Shown: positions 19,576-28,870, numbered from the stretch's first letter. The stretch: 64,000 bases of DNA from Vibrio sp. UCD-FRSSP16_30 (GCF_001676025.1 NZ_LZFW01000007.1:20954-84953); one strand, 5' to 3'. The notes: generated from the sequence alone by a model not told the origin. Numbers and translations: made by a program.

Positions 19576-21483
19576 TTAAAACCTGTATGTACCGTTTAGG
19601 TAAACTTGACGAGGCTGGATTGCGTAAGTAAAAAACTCTGACTCATCTTCTAAATAGGTATCAAGTAAATTTGAGACACCCATAGAGACATCAAAACTAT
19701 TTAGGCTATAGTTTGCTGCAAAATCATAAACTTGGTATGCAGGTAGTTTTTCACCTTCATCCGTTTGAGAGCCAATATGACGCATACTAACTTGAGTGGT
19801 TAACTGCTCTGTAGTTTTCCAATTAATGGCTAAATAAGCTTGTGATTTAGGCTTATTCTCAATGACTTCACCTGTTGATTTATCTTCTGTATCCAGCAGG
19901 GTCAGGTTCATGTTTACGTACCAAGCAGGAGCTAAGGTAACATTACCAGACCATTCAATACCTTTGATTTCTGCTTCATTAATATTGACGTATTGATATA
20001 TCGTTGAACCTGCAATAGGACGACCACAGCTTGCAATACATTCCAAATCAATAAGATTTTCTACGTTATTTTGAAACAATGTAACCGTACTTCCCCAGCG
20101 TTCAGTATTATACGCTGCTGATATTTCATACGATTTATTCACTTCAGGTTTTAAATCTGCATTGCCTTTAAGATCAAATGGGCGACCAACAGCGGTACTG
20201 TAGTACTCTGGAGAAGATTGCTTAATGGTTGGTGCTTTAAAGCCTTCACCATATCCACCTTTAAAGGTCCAATTTTGCGTTGGGTTATACACTAAGTAAG
20301 CACGAGGAGAGAAATGGCTACCAAAATCGGCATGGTTGTCATAGCGACCACCTAAAAGCAGTGACAGTTCGTCAGTTAGACTAATATCATCTTGTAAAAA
20401 TAGCGCACCTTGGCTTGCCGAGCCTCCACCAGTGGTGATGTCAACACTATCAAGACGTTGCTCACTCCATTGGCCACCCAGTGTTACGTGATGAATATCA
20501 AAAGCAAAGAACTGGATGTAACCATCAACAATATCTTCATCAATATCGTTGGGATCGTTTGGTGCACCTATTGTTTTTTCATTGGTTTGAGAGACGCGTG
20601 AACCGTATACGCGCAGCTGAGTGTCTGCAAAATCCCAATAACCGGAGTGTGTAACGCCATATTCAAAGGTATCGTAAGTCGTTGTGCTGCGGATTTTATC
20701 ACCCGAGGTATCATCATTTGAGTCATACCAGCTGTCAGTTTGTGCGACGCGAGTATAAACATCGACTTCTTGTTGTGGGCTAATAATAGTTTGCAGTTCA
20801 ACATCAACAAAAGTATTACGATTTCCGGCAATATCCGTCTCATTTTCACGATTACGATTTTCGATAAGGCCTTGATAAGCATGCCCTGTCGTCACTTTCA
20901 TCAATACCGTGTCGTCAATAAGAGCACCCGATGCACTGACTTCAATATTTCCAGTATCACCATCTTCACCAATCGCAGTTGAGCCGCCGCCACGAACACT
21001 GCCAGACCATTCATTCGATTTTGGTTTTGTAATAACGTTAATCACGCCACCCAAGGCATCTGAACCATAAAGAGCTGACATAGGGCCTTTGATAACTTCA
21101 ATACGCTCAATGTCTGAAACTGGGATATTTTGCAGCTCAAAGTTAGAGTGACCTAGCATGTCCGAAGCACGACTCATGCGGCGACCATCAATCAATATCA
21201 AACTTTGTGAAACGTCCATTCCTCGAATCTCAATACCCTGACGACCTTGACCGATATCAGCAATATGAACACCAGCGGTCGTCGCCAGTGCGTCAGCTAA
21301 ATTGTTGTATGGCATCAACGCCAACTCTTCTTTAGTGATGATCGAAACACTTGCCGGTACTTCAGATACTTTGGTTTGATAAGAGGTTGCCGTGACAACC
21401 ATTACTTCATCTGTGTTTTGTGCAGCAGAGACACCTGCACAGAAAAAAGCAGCCGCCAACGGGGCTAAACGAACGTTATTCAT
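19576..21483 (-). CDS. TonB-dependent outer-membrane receptor
   Basis: This is a TonB-gated beta-barrel of the BtuB/colicin-I-receptor type. A signal peptide is followed by the TonB box region (DEVMVVTAT) and the plug (VPASVSIITKEEL, GQGRQGIEIRGM, RIEVIKGPMSALYGSDALGGVINVITK). The barrel ends with QVYLNGTYRF, a terminal aromatic as required for assembly. I chose the ATG with GGA six bases upstream. The ligand cannot be read from sequence; linkage to a CobN-like protein suggests a metal-tetrapyrrole or metallophore. A Zur-type box lies just upstream. Confidence 0.92.
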   Translation of the reverse strand: MNNVRLAPLAAAFFCAGVSAAQNTDEVMVVTATSYQTKVSEVPASVSIITKEELALMPYNNLADALATTAGVHIADIGQGRQGIEIRGMDVSQSLILIDGRRMSRASDMLGHSNFELQNIPVSDIERIEVIKGPMSALYGSDALGGVINVITKPKSNEWSGSVRGGGSTAIGEDGDTGNIEVSASGALIDDTVLMKVTTGHAYQGLIENRNRENETDIAGNRNTFVDVELQTIISPQQEVDVYTRVAQTDSWYDSNDDTSGDKIRSTTTYDTFEYGVTHSGYWDFADTQLRVYGSRVSQTNEKTIGAPNDPNDIDEDIVDGYIQFFAFDIHHVTLGGQWSEQRLDSVDITTGGGSASQGALFLQDDISLTDELSLLLGGRYDNHADFGSHFSPRAYLVYNPTQNWTFKGGYGEGFKAPTIKQSSPEYYSTAVGRPFDLKGNADLKPEVNKSYEISAAYNTERWGSTVTLFQNNVENLIDLECIASCGRPIAGSTIYQYVNINEAEIKGIEWSGNVTLAPAWYVNMNLTLLDTEDKSTGEVIENKPKSQAYLAINWKTTEQLTTQVSMRHIGSQTDEGEKLPAYQVYDFAANYSLNSFDVSMGVSNLLDTYLEDESEFFTYAIQPRQVYLNGTYRF

Positions 21484-21523
21484 AAAATTCCATAATACTT
21501 TGAGTGAAATTACAATCGGTCGA

Positions 21524-21542
21524 TATGTTACAACATAACATA
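21524..21542. promoter_or_regulatory. Zur-type operator upstream of the receptor/CobN-like operon
   Basis: TATGTTACAACATAACATA is an inverted repeat with perfect 7-bp arms (TATGTTA / TAACATA) and a 5-bp spacer. Its inner ATGTTA-N5-TAACAT matches the gammaproteobacterial Zur box outside the central spacer. It sits 41 bp upstream of the receptor start, a usual place for repressor binding. It does not resemble a Fur box. Confidence 0.7.
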
Positions 21543-21626
21543 AGACTTTCAAGTGCTTGTTTACAAAAGATCAGAAATAATTAAGAACAACGTAATATGC
21601 ATGTCACTTATCTAGAGCTTATCTAG

Positions 21627-21642
21627 CCACCCAAGTTAAATC
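21627..21642 (+). repeat. Left inverted repeat flanking the RAYT-like gene
   Basis: CCACCCAAGTTAAATC matches, with one mismatch, the reverse complement of a segment 1.2 kb to the right. The two copies flank the transposase-like gene; see the partner entry. Confidence 0.6.
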
Positions 21643-21699
21643 GCACAATCCACAACCATCAACTAAACTCATACTGTCAAAATATGTTGGAGAAGTACT

Positions 21700-22677
21700 A
21701 TGCCTCGCCCTCGTAGGACTCAAATTAGTATTGAAGACACACCTTATTACCATTGTTGTAGTCGCGTTGTTAGGCGTGCTTATCTTTGTGGTGATGACCT
21801 ATTTTCAGGCAAAAATTATGACCATAGACGAAGCTGGGTTGAAGGTTTATTGGTTAAATTGGAAGCTGCATTCTCCATCGATATAGCAGCTTTCGCAGTC
21901 ATGTCGAATCATCTGCATGTGATACTACGAATTGATGTTGATACCGCAAATAATTGGAGTGATAGAAAGGTTCTCCAGCAATGGCACAAGTTATTTAAAG
22001 GCGATGAGTTGACACAAAAATTCGTTCGAGGTGAACTAATTGAAGCCCACGAAGTTGCTAGATTAAAACATTCTATAGCAACCTTTCGAAGCCGATTATG
22101 CGATATTAGCTGGTTTATGCGCTGCTTGAATGAACCGATTGCAAGACAAGCAAATCAAGAAGATAACTGCGGTGGTCGCTTCTGGGAGGGACGGTTTAAG
22201 TCTCAAGCACTGCTCGATGATACGGCATTACTAACTTGCATGGCATATGTCGATTTAAACCCTATCAGAGCTAAGATGGCTCAAACATTAGAGCAGTCAA
22301 ATCACACCAGCATTCAGCTCCGTATCAAAGCTGCATTGAGAGGAAAACAACCTAAAGCACTTCTGCCATTTACTGGAAATGAACGTGAGAATCAACCAAA
22401 AGGTATTGCATTTTCGCTAAAAGAATACCTTACATTAGTCGATGAAACTGGGCGTATTATCCGTAATGATAAACATGGTGTTATCAGTGAAAACAGTAAG
22501 ACGTTGCTCTCTAAAATGAAAATACCTCATGACAACTGGATCAAATTAACCACAGAGTTTGGCCTGCTATTTCATGGCCCCGTCGGGACTATCGAAGAGC
22601 TTACTTACTACTGTGAGCATTTAGAAAAACAAAGACGACATTTTTCTGGCGATTGTCAGTACTTTAAGTCTGGCTAA
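21700..22677 (+). CDS. REP-associated-type (Y1/HUH) transposase
   Basis: This 325-residue protein resembles RAYT/IS200-related single-stranded DNA transposases. The HUH motif appears as MSNHLHVIL and a Tyr lies in MAYVDLNPIRAKMA. The GGRFWEGRFKSQAL stretch is also characteristic. Such proteins are often domesticated single-copy genes linked to REP hairpins. A 16-bp inverted repeat pair brackets this gene. It is divergent from the receptor gene. Confidence 0.85.
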   Translation: MPRPRRTQISIEDTPYYHCCSRVVRRAYLCGDDLFSGKNYDHRRSWVEGLLVKLEAAFSIDIAAFAVMSNHLHVILRIDVDTANNWSDRKVLQQWHKLFKGDELTQKFVRGELIEAHEVARLKHSIATFRSRLCDISWFMRCLNEPIARQANQEDNCGGRFWEGRFKSQALLDDTALLTCMAYVDLNPIRAKMAQTLEQSNHTSIQLRIKAALRGKQPKALLPFTGNERENQPKGIAFSLKEYLTLVDETGRIIRNDKHGVISENSKTLLSKMKIPHDNWIKLTTEFGLLFHGPVGTIEELTYYCEHLEKQRRHFSGDCQYFKSG

Positions 22678-22875
22678 CTCTGCTACAAATTTATTATAAC
22701 TCTACTTTATAACCCTATTGGCATAATGGGGATTGAGCGTGCCCAAATTTCATGTTTTCTCCATGTATCCGTTCATATCGATAGATAAACACCCGATATG
22801 CTCACTTCAAAAGCCTTATTTTTTAATATCTGTATTTCTGGGTCAGTCACAGTAAATTTATGCGGCTATGTGGTT

Positions 22876-22891
22876 GATTTATCTTGGGTGG
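22876..22891 (-). repeat. Right inverted repeat flanking the RAYT-like gene
   Basis: GATTTATCTTGGGTGG is the reverse complement, bar one base, of the repeat left of the transposase gene. With two extra shared bases outside, the match is 17 of 18. The pair may mark the ends of a mobilised unit or be REP-like. Confidence 0.6.
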
Positions 22892-22951
22892 CTTGATTTA
22901 AACACCATAACATAAAGGCTGCTATCATATTGATATTACTTAGAATCTTTA

Positions 22952-22988
22952 AGCAAAAAAATTCCAGCACACTCATGTACTGGAATTT
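22952..22988 (-). terminator. Terminator of the 83-residue gene
   Basis: The stem AAATTCCAG / CTGGAATTT is followed on the minus strand by seven T residues. It lies 55 bases after the stop of the small minus-strand gene. Confidence 0.8.
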
Positions 22989-23043
22989 AAAAATAATAAC
23001 ACGTATTTTTATTTAATATTAAACTGAGTGGACATCAAACAGA

Positions 23044-23295
23044 TTAATGCTTCTTACGCTTTGGCCCACCACGGACTAGGTCTTGCCCTGTTTGGAATAC
23101 ATCTTCTGTTACCCAGCGAGACAACAATAATTGGTGCTTGTCATCTAACACTGCCACAAAACGGCGACCGTCTTTATTGCTTGTTGCCAACGCAAGACCT
23201 TCAACGTTACTTAAACTAAAACCGCCATCTTCAACAGCGATTAAGAAAGCTTCTAGCTCTTCTAAGGTAGTGATGATATCAGCATCATTGTTCAT
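23044..23295 (-). CDS. Small hypothetical protein
   Basis: I do not recognise a family. The 83-residue product has an acidic start (MNNDADIITTLEELEAF), a central region that looks like two beta strands around GRRFVAVLDDKHQLLLSRW, and a very basic end (RGGPKRKKH). It has no signal peptide. An AGAAG ribosome site and its own terminator support expression. It stands alone between the TonB2-type operon and the transposase gene. Confidence 0.65.
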   Translation of the reverse strand: MNNDADIITTLEELEAFLIAVEDGGFSLSNVEGLALATSNKDGRRFVAVLDDKHQLLLSRWVTEDVFQTGQDLVRGGPKRKKH

Positions 23296-23414
23296 GTTTA
23301 TCTTCTCTATTAAGCAATAATAATGGCGAGATGGTGCGATATTTTGCGGTTAAATGCAACTGTGTGAAAGCCCATCTGGAATATTTAATGACTTAGCCAA
23401 ACATCTCACTACTT

Positions 23415-24581
23415 TCATTGAATCTGCGTTAAATAACGAATCCAGTTAAGCGCACTTTGACTCGATTCTATCTGATTTGCTTTTTGCGCATGACGCAGTG
23501 CGCGGTCTTTATCCCCTAAACGATAATAGGCATCCACACGAGTTAGCTCTCTTCGACTACTGGATTTAACACTGTTCAATTGGGTCAACGCCGTCTTATA
23601 TTGCTTATGCTGCATCAACAATTGGATATAAGACCATTGATATTTACGGTCTTTTTCAACTGCTCTTGACCACGCTGATAGAGATTGCTCCCAATCCCTT
23701 GCTTGCTGCCAATATTGCGCTTCCCTCGCCAAATCATTGGCTTTGCTGTTGTCTGCTTTATTTAACAGATGAAAAATCTCAGCGGATTTCTGCGGTACTT
23801 TTTGTTTGGAATACAGTTGCGCCATTAAACGATATTGGGCATCAGTTAATGAAAAACCAGCACGTTCATATTGTTTTAGTGTGGCTAACGCCTGCGGAAA
23901 TTGTTCAACTCTCAAATATAAATTCAGAGTTTGTAACCACCAGCGCGATTGCTCTGGCTCAAATCCTCTTAAAATCAGGGTCGTTTTTAGCGCGCTATTC
24001 CAGCGTTTTAAGGATAATTCAGCGCCCAAGCGTAAATTAAGCATCGGAACCGTTACTTTTCCGCCATTGTTGCGATAGCCATGAGTGGCCGCGATTACTG
24101 CTTTCCACTCTTCCAGTTGGTAATTACCTTGAGCAATGCGTAACCAAACTTGCTGAATGCTCGTTGCATCAATAATTTTATGAGTATTATTTTGTACGAT
24201 AACCTGATGATAGGTCGCTAAAGCTTTACGGGTGTGCCCGTTAGATAGCTGAATATCCCCTAGCATACGTTGCGTTTCTATCTGTTGCTCAATGGGTAAT
24301 CCATTTACACTAACCGCTTGGGTTAGCGCTTCTTCAGCTTGGTTATTTTGTTTCTGTTGCCAGTATAAAATGCCCAGCATTCGCTGCACAAAAGCAGTAT
24401 CGTAAGCATGATTCCCTTTTATCTTTTCTAAAGTCTGTATGGCTTTTACATTGTTATCTTTGTTTTGTAATTCATAAGCTTGATGCACTCTAGTGGCAAC
24501 AGAACGGCTTAATTCTTGCGCACTGACCTGCATTGATAGCACACTAAGTACTATGGCTAAAACAATCGCTAAATTTGTCAT
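23415..24581 (-). CDS. Tetratricopeptide-repeat protein of the TonB2-type operon
   Basis: This 388-residue exported protein (signal peptide ending near SAQEL) is built of TPR-like helices, with recurring patterns such as AEEALTQAVSV and ALATYHQVIV. A TPR gene follows tonB2 in other vibrios. Its start overlaps the tonB stop by four bases. Its role is probably structural support or scaffolding of the TonB complex in the periplasm; that is inference from position. Confidence 0.8.
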   Translation of the reverse strand: MTNLAIVLAIVLSVLSMQVSAQELSRSVATRVHQAYELQNKDNNVKAIQTLEKIKGNHAYDTAFVQRMLGILYWQQKQNNQAEEALTQAVSVNGLPIEQQIETQRMLGDIQLSNGHTRKALATYHQVIVQNNTHKIIDATSIQQVWLRIAQGNYQLEEWKAVIAATHGYRNNGGKVTVPMLNLRLGAELSLKRWNSALKTTLILRGFEPEQSRWWLQTLNLYLRVEQFPQALATLKQYERAGFSLTDAQYRLMAQLYSKQKVPQKSAEIFHLLNKADNSKANDLAREAQYWQQARDWEQSLSAWSRAVEKDRKYQWSYIQLLMQHKQYKTALTQLNSVKSSSRRELTRVDAYYRLGDKDRALRHAQKANQIESSQSALNWIRYLTQIQ

Positions 24582-25204
24582 TTTTGCAGTTTAAACTCCA
24601 ACTTTAACGTCTGGCCTTTTCTCGCCGTTGCCTTACCATCGACGATAAGCGGCTGATACTTCCAGCGCTGCAGGGCTCTTTTGGCCTCTCTGTCGAAGAT
24701 TCGGTTAGGTTGACTTTGCAAAACTTGAATGTCCGTTGGTCTGCCATTTTGATTAATGGTAAAACTCATCACCACAAAGCCTTCAATTTTTCGGCTAAGC
24801 GCTCGGGTTGGGTACCTTGGCTCAATTCGATGCAGTGGCATTGCCTGCTGATTTTGCCCAATACTGAGAGGGCCAGGGCTTGAAATGGCAAGACCTGAAA
24901 CTGAAGTATCAATAGACACCTGCGGCAATTCAAAATGACTTAACGCCATTGGCGTACTGGAGACATTATTCGAGCTACTGGATTTCATCTCCGGTGGCTG
25001 TACTGGCTTTTTCGGCGGATCAGGCAGTTGTCTTTGACGTCGCTGTGCTTGACTGTCTTGCTCTACTTGCAAGATATCAAAGCTCAACAATGGCTTGGTC
25101 ACTTGTAGCGGCGTTTTACCTAAATTAACCAACCAAGTCATGAAACCAAATACAAATAGGGTAAGCAAAAATGCAATGGGTGCCGCGATAAATAGTCGTT
25201 TCAT
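24578..25204 (-). CDS. tonB: TonB2-type energy transducer
   Basis: This short TonB (208 residues) transmits proton-motive energy to outer-membrane receptors. It has an N-terminal membrane anchor, a proline-rich segment (LPDPPKKPVQPPE) and a C-terminal TonB domain (RIEPRYPTRALSRKIEGFV ... ALQRWKYQP). The short length and gene order match TonB2 rather than TonB1 of vibrios. It should serve receptors such as the one 3 kb away. Confidence 0.9.
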   Translation of the reverse strand: MKRLFIAAPIAFLLTLFVFGFMTWLVNLGKTPLQVTKPLLSFDILQVEQDSQAQRRQRQLPDPPKKPVQPPEMKSSSSNNVSSTPMALSHFELPQVSIDTSVSGLAISSPGPLSIGQNQQAMPLHRIEPRYPTRALSRKIEGFVVMSFTINQNGRPTDIQVLQSQPNRIFDREAKRALQRWKYQPLIVDGKATARKGQTLKLEFKLQK

Positions 25205-25213
25205 GAACTGTCT

Positions 25214-25618
25214 CTATTTCGCCGCAGTGGCAAGAGCAATTTTTTCAACGCCCGCCCCTTTTACTCCGTCCATCACTTCAACCACAGTACCGTTAAAGGC
25301 AAATTTGTCTGCTTGAATGACAACAGAAGCATCTGGCTTATCGATTAATAGGTTTTCTAGGGTGGCTTGTACACGCTCTGAGTCGACTAAGCGTTTATCG
25401 ATATACACTTGATTATTATCGGTAATCGCAATAAAAATACCGGCATCTTGCTGACTGGTTGAATTTGCCGCTTGAGGACGATTCACCTCAACACCGGACT
25501 CTCGCACAAAGGAGCTGGTAACAATAAAGAAGATCAACATGATAAATACGATGTCGAGCATTGAGGTCATATCAACCTGCGCTTCTTCATTTTTCTCACG
25601 ACGTCGCCCTAATCTCAT
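25214..25618 (-). CDS. exbD: ExbD-type subunit of the TonB2-type system
   Basis: This 134-residue protein has a single membrane helix beginning MTSMLDIVFIMLIFFIVTSSF with the key Asp of ExbD/TolR proteins, followed by a periplasmic domain. It couples proton flow through ExbB to TonB. It lies ten bases before tonB. Confidence 0.93.
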   Translation of the reverse strand: MRLGRRREKNEEAQVDMTSMLDIVFIMLIFFIVTSSFVRESGVEVNRPQAANSTSQQDAGIFIAITDNNQVYIDKRLVDSERVQATLENLLIDKPDASVVIQADKFAFNGTVVEVMDGVKGAGVEKIALATAAK

Positions 25619-25695
25619 TTTAATAAAACCTCTATATGACGAAACTGCAGTGATGCTCTAAAGATTGAATCAGCATCACTCATTAACTACAAAAA

Positions 25696-26253
25696 CTATG
25701 GGGTATGAATACGAAGCAAGCGCTCTAAATGCAATTGTTTACGCTCTGCTAACCCACATAACCTTGAATACACAAACATACTGACTAAAGCTGCGACCAT
25801 GCCTGCCATGGTTGGGATAGTCGCCATGGAAATTCCCGCCGCCATTAAACGAGGCTCACTATTGCCTTGCGCAGCCATGACATCAAACACGGAAATCATC
25901 CCAGTCACAGTGCCAAGCAAACCCAGCATAGGAAAGAGCGAAATTAACACCTTCATCAAGGATAACCAGCGTTTAAGATCCAACTCCGATTGCGCAAGCC
26001 AAGCCTCTCTTTGAGATAAGGCAAACCATGAATGACGGTCTGTTCGCACCTGCCATTTTAGAACCCACTTCTGCTGGTATTTTGGAAAAACCCACACAAA
26101 GTACATCACTCTATCCAGTACCAAAATCCAGAAAAAAAGCATCACAATGGCAAGCCACCATAAAACCGGACCACCACGAAACATTAACTGCTCAATTGAG
26201 CTGATAACGCTAAGATCGGTGAACCAAGTAAAATTCGTGACAAGATCAATCAT
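25696..26253 (-). CDS. exbB: ExbB-type subunit of the TonB2-type system
   Basis: This 185-residue MotA/TolQ/ExbB protein has the conserved core LFPMLGLLGTVTGMISVFDVM and MATIPTMAGMVAALVSMF. It forms the proton channel with ExbD. The start overlaps the ttpC stop by one base. A 77-base gap separates it from exbD. Confidence 0.93.
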   Translation of the reverse strand: MIDLVTNFTWFTDLSVISSIEQLMFRGGPVLWWLAIVMLFFWILVLDRVMYFVWVFPKYQQKWVLKWQVRTDRHSWFALSQREAWLAQSELDLKRWLSLMKVLISLFPMLGLLGTVTGMISVFDVMAAQGNSEPRLMAAGISMATIPTMAGMVAALVSMFVYSRLCGLAERKQLHLERLLRIHTP

Positions 26254-27644
26254 TACGCAAGACTCGCCGAATTCTGCTCTGGCTGCTGCACTACATGATT
26301 CGTTTGGCTACCCGCTAACATGGCCTGTCGCTCTGCACTTTCAGCAACAAGACCGACACCCTGCTTCTCAATAATATTACGAATGCTCTCCGATAGGCTC
26401 GATAACATATTGTGAACCAGCAGTAGTGGCATCGCCGCAACCAAACCTAGCACAGTGGTAATCAAAGCCATGGAAATGCCACCTGCCATAATACGAGGAT
26501 CGGCATTACCAAATTGAGTAATGGTTTGGAACGTATCAATCATGCCCGTCACCGTACCCAACAGTCCCAACATAGGGGCAATGGCGGCCAACAATTTAAC
26601 CGTCGAGATGCCTTTATCTAGCTGCTCTTGCTCATCCATTACCGCTTCTAGCAAGCGCAATTCTAAAGCTTCCAAGGTCGGGCTATTATCCACTTGGTGA
26701 ACCAAGATAATACGTCCAAGCGGGTTATCTGATTTTGGTGTATCAACCTGCTTTAATTGCTTATTAATTTTTGACTTAATCGCAACTAACACAATAGAGC
26801 GATACACACCAATTAATAGACCAATGCCTAACAGACTAATGATAATTTTACCGACAATGCCACCTTGTTCGATGCGCTGCATTATCGTTGGGTTATTTGC
26901 CAATTGTTCAAGCAAAGCGCCACGCGAAGCATCAATCGTCACCAGCGTAGTCGCAGTGGTTAAATTAGCAGAAACTAACAAAGGATTGCTCGGCTGCACA
27001 ATATAAGACGTGGCCATTTTTTTAGCCGGATCCCATGTTAAATAACCGTGTTCATCAGCTAAGGCAAATGCCCCCATACGCAGAACACGTTTTTGCTGTA
27101 TCTCACCTGCGCCATTAACATACGGCACATTAAGTAGCGTTGCTTGCGCGCTATTGGTGATTTGGTTCTCATAGGCATGCCACAAGCCATATAACTGAGC
27201 TTTAGAAGGGATTGATTTTGCATCAATAATGGTATGAATAAGGTCAATGTCCTTATCTAAACCAATCGAAGCAACCGAGCGTTCTTGCTCTAGTTGCACA
27301 TCTTTTGCACCTTGACGGACAACACCAAAGATTTCACCTAAGCTACCGGTTGCCAGCGTCAGTTGCTTCTCTTTCTCTGCCAATGTTTGCTCATTATCAT
27401 CAAATTGATCACTTAATGACTCGATGCTTTTATTGAGGCTATTACGCTGTTTAAGTAATGCCTTGTATTCACTTTTGAGCTGTTGCTCTGTAGCTTTAAA
27501 TGCTTGTTCACGCTGTTTATTCTGCTGTTGCTCAGCCTGTTTTGCTTTTGCTGTATTTTGCAAAAGGTCTTGATTAGCATAGCTTGACGTCGCTGAAAAT
27601 AGCGTAATAACAGCCAGTGTAATGATCGTGAGGTAATGTTTCAT
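26253..27644 (-). CDS. ttpC: TtpC: large ExbB-like accessory protein of the TonB2-type system
   Basis: This 463-residue protein has a signal peptide, a periplasmic coiled-coil region (residues 35-95, Gln/Lys/Glu rich) and a C-terminal MotA/TolQ/ExbB domain (LAAIAPMLGLLGTVTGMIDTF). TtpC is required for TonB2-dependent iron uptake in Vibrio anguillarum. Order DUF3450-ttpC-exbB-exbD-tonB matches known vibrio TonB2 loci. Confidence 0.9.
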   Translation of the reverse strand: MKHYLTIITLAVITLFSATSSYANQDLLQNTAKAKQAEQQQNKQREQAFKATEQQLKSEYKALLKQRNSLNKSIESLSDQFDDNEQTLAEKEKQLTLATGSLGEIFGVVRQGAKDVQLEQERSVASIGLDKDIDLIHTIIDAKSIPSKAQLYGLWHAYENQITNSAQATLLNVPYVNGAGEIQQKRVLRMGAFALADEHGYLTWDPAKKMATSYIVQPSNPLLVSANLTTATTLVTIDASRGALLEQLANNPTIMQRIEQGGIVGKIIISLLGIGLLIGVYRSIVLVAIKSKINKQLKQVDTPKSDNPLGRIILVHQVDNSPTLEALELRLLEAVMDEQEQLDKGISTVKLLAAIAPMLGLLGTVTGMIDTFQTITQFGNADPRIMAGGISMALITTVLGLVAAMPLLLVHNMLSSLSESIRNIIEKQGVGLVAESAERQAMLAGSQTNHVVQQPEQNSASLA

Positions 27645-27647
27645 AAT

Positions 27648-28442
27648 TTACTCCCCCTCGCCTTTAGGTAACGAACCTTTAGATAGCGAAACCGGCAGTT
27701 CTAATAGTGTTGGAGAGGCTTGTTTTGCCGCAACATCAAATGCCTTATCAATATCATGACCAATGCTACGATCCTGCGCTATCCACATTTTCTGACTGTG
27801 ATCCCAAGCCCAGTAACCTTGATGATCTTTAGAGCGAGCAACCAATGAAATTCGTCCAAGATACAGTTTTTCGACAATAATTGACTGACCATCAATGACA
27901 ATTGGACCTGAATACGCAGCCATCTTGGTGCCGTAGTCCATCTCAATCTGATACGCTTCAAGAATTCGACGATACTTTTCAGCATCACTAATGTCAGCTT
28001 GTGTCATCATAGTCGACAGTTTTTCTAATCGCTCGTGACGAGCTTCACAGCGGATAGGACGATCATTATCCTGAATGGTTTTCAACCCTTCGAGCATTTC
28101 GTACATTAATGGCACGATACTCTGTCTGATCTCATCAATTTGAGAAATTTGTGCGTTATAACTGTTAATTTCATCAGCTTGACTCGCAATAAGCCCATTA
28201 AGGTGTGTTTGATACACTTTTAGATTGTTGACTTCTTGCTTTAGAGCGGCAATATCCGCTTCTAATCTAATGGATTCATCACTGCTTTTGGCAACTTTAG
28301 TTTGACTATGAGCGGCATTTTTAGTGATTTGCGTTTCTAAATTTTGTGATTTCTGCAAATTGGATTGCGAAGTAGCAAACGCTAAAGTACTTGTTATCGA
28401 CAAGCTTGCAACTAGCACAGCTCGCACTGATTTGTGGTTCAT
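27648..28442 (-). CDS. DUF3450 coiled-coil periplasmic protein
   Basis: This 264-residue protein has a signal peptide ending near LAFA, then a long coiled coil (ESIRLEADIAALKQEVNNLK) and a C-terminal globular part with GYWAWDHSQKMW. DUF3450 proteins sit at the head of TonB2 operons; their function is unknown. I chose the ATG giving MNHKSVRAV, preceded by GAG. It ends three bases before ttpC. Confidence 0.85.
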   Translation of the reverse strand: MNHKSVRAVLVASLSITSTLAFATSQSNLQKSQNLETQITKNAAHSQTKVAKSSDESIRLEADIAALKQEVNNLKVYQTHLNGLIASQADEINSYNAQISQIDEIRQSIVPLMYEMLEGLKTIQDNDRPIRCEARHERLEKLSTMMTQADISDAEKYRRILEAYQIEMDYGTKMAAYSGPIVIDGQSIIVEKLYLGRISLVARSKDHQGYWAWDHSQKMWIAQDRSIGHDIDKAFDVAAKQASPTLLELPVSLSKGSLPKGEGE

Positions 28443-28870
28443 ATTTATCTCGTTAAATCTTTGATTTAGCTTATATTGAATACGGTACTGCACCAAAGAG
28501 AGTCACGACCCTACTTTGGGATATTTGACGATATAGTAAAAACAAATCATTCGGCTATATTTGATCTCAATCCTTTTTAACCGAAATGTATTTCATTTAT
28601 CGTGGTAAAACATCCATATTGTGACATTAACGCAAATGAGAAGCGGTATTATTTGCAATAAGTTTCGCCATACTAGAGATAAACATCAATTGTTGCAATA
28701 AAATTGCATCCATACCGCAAACTCTCACACAATAATAACTTGTTATATCAATTCCCTAATACTCCAGCTAGAACCCTTGCAGTTGGTCTTTACATAACCT
28801 TACATTAGCTTACGCTAACATTCATTCCAGCGCCTATTCTTTGATTGTAGACATTAATGAGGACAGGATT
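28443..28870. promoter_or_regulatory. Divergent region between the TonB2-type operon and the EF-hand gene
   Basis: This AT-rich region holds both promoters. I see no Fur or Zur box. The only marked symmetry is ATAACTTGTTAT near 28735. No gene is evident. Confidence 0.35.

Larger units (their letters stand above)
22678..23043. other. Intergenic region after the RAYT-like gene
   Basis: I see no gene here. It holds the right inverted repeat that pairs with the one left of the transposase gene, and a terminator for the gene on the opposite strand. Confidence 0.5.

Noticed and set aside
20410..20982. Several frames opposite the TonB-dependent receptor gene
   Set aside because: They are antisense to a well-supported gene and have no independent evidence.
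21484..21699. Cobalamin riboswitch before the BtuB-like receptor
   Set aside because: The leader is too short and shows no B12-box-like sequence; a Zur-type inverted repeat is there instead.
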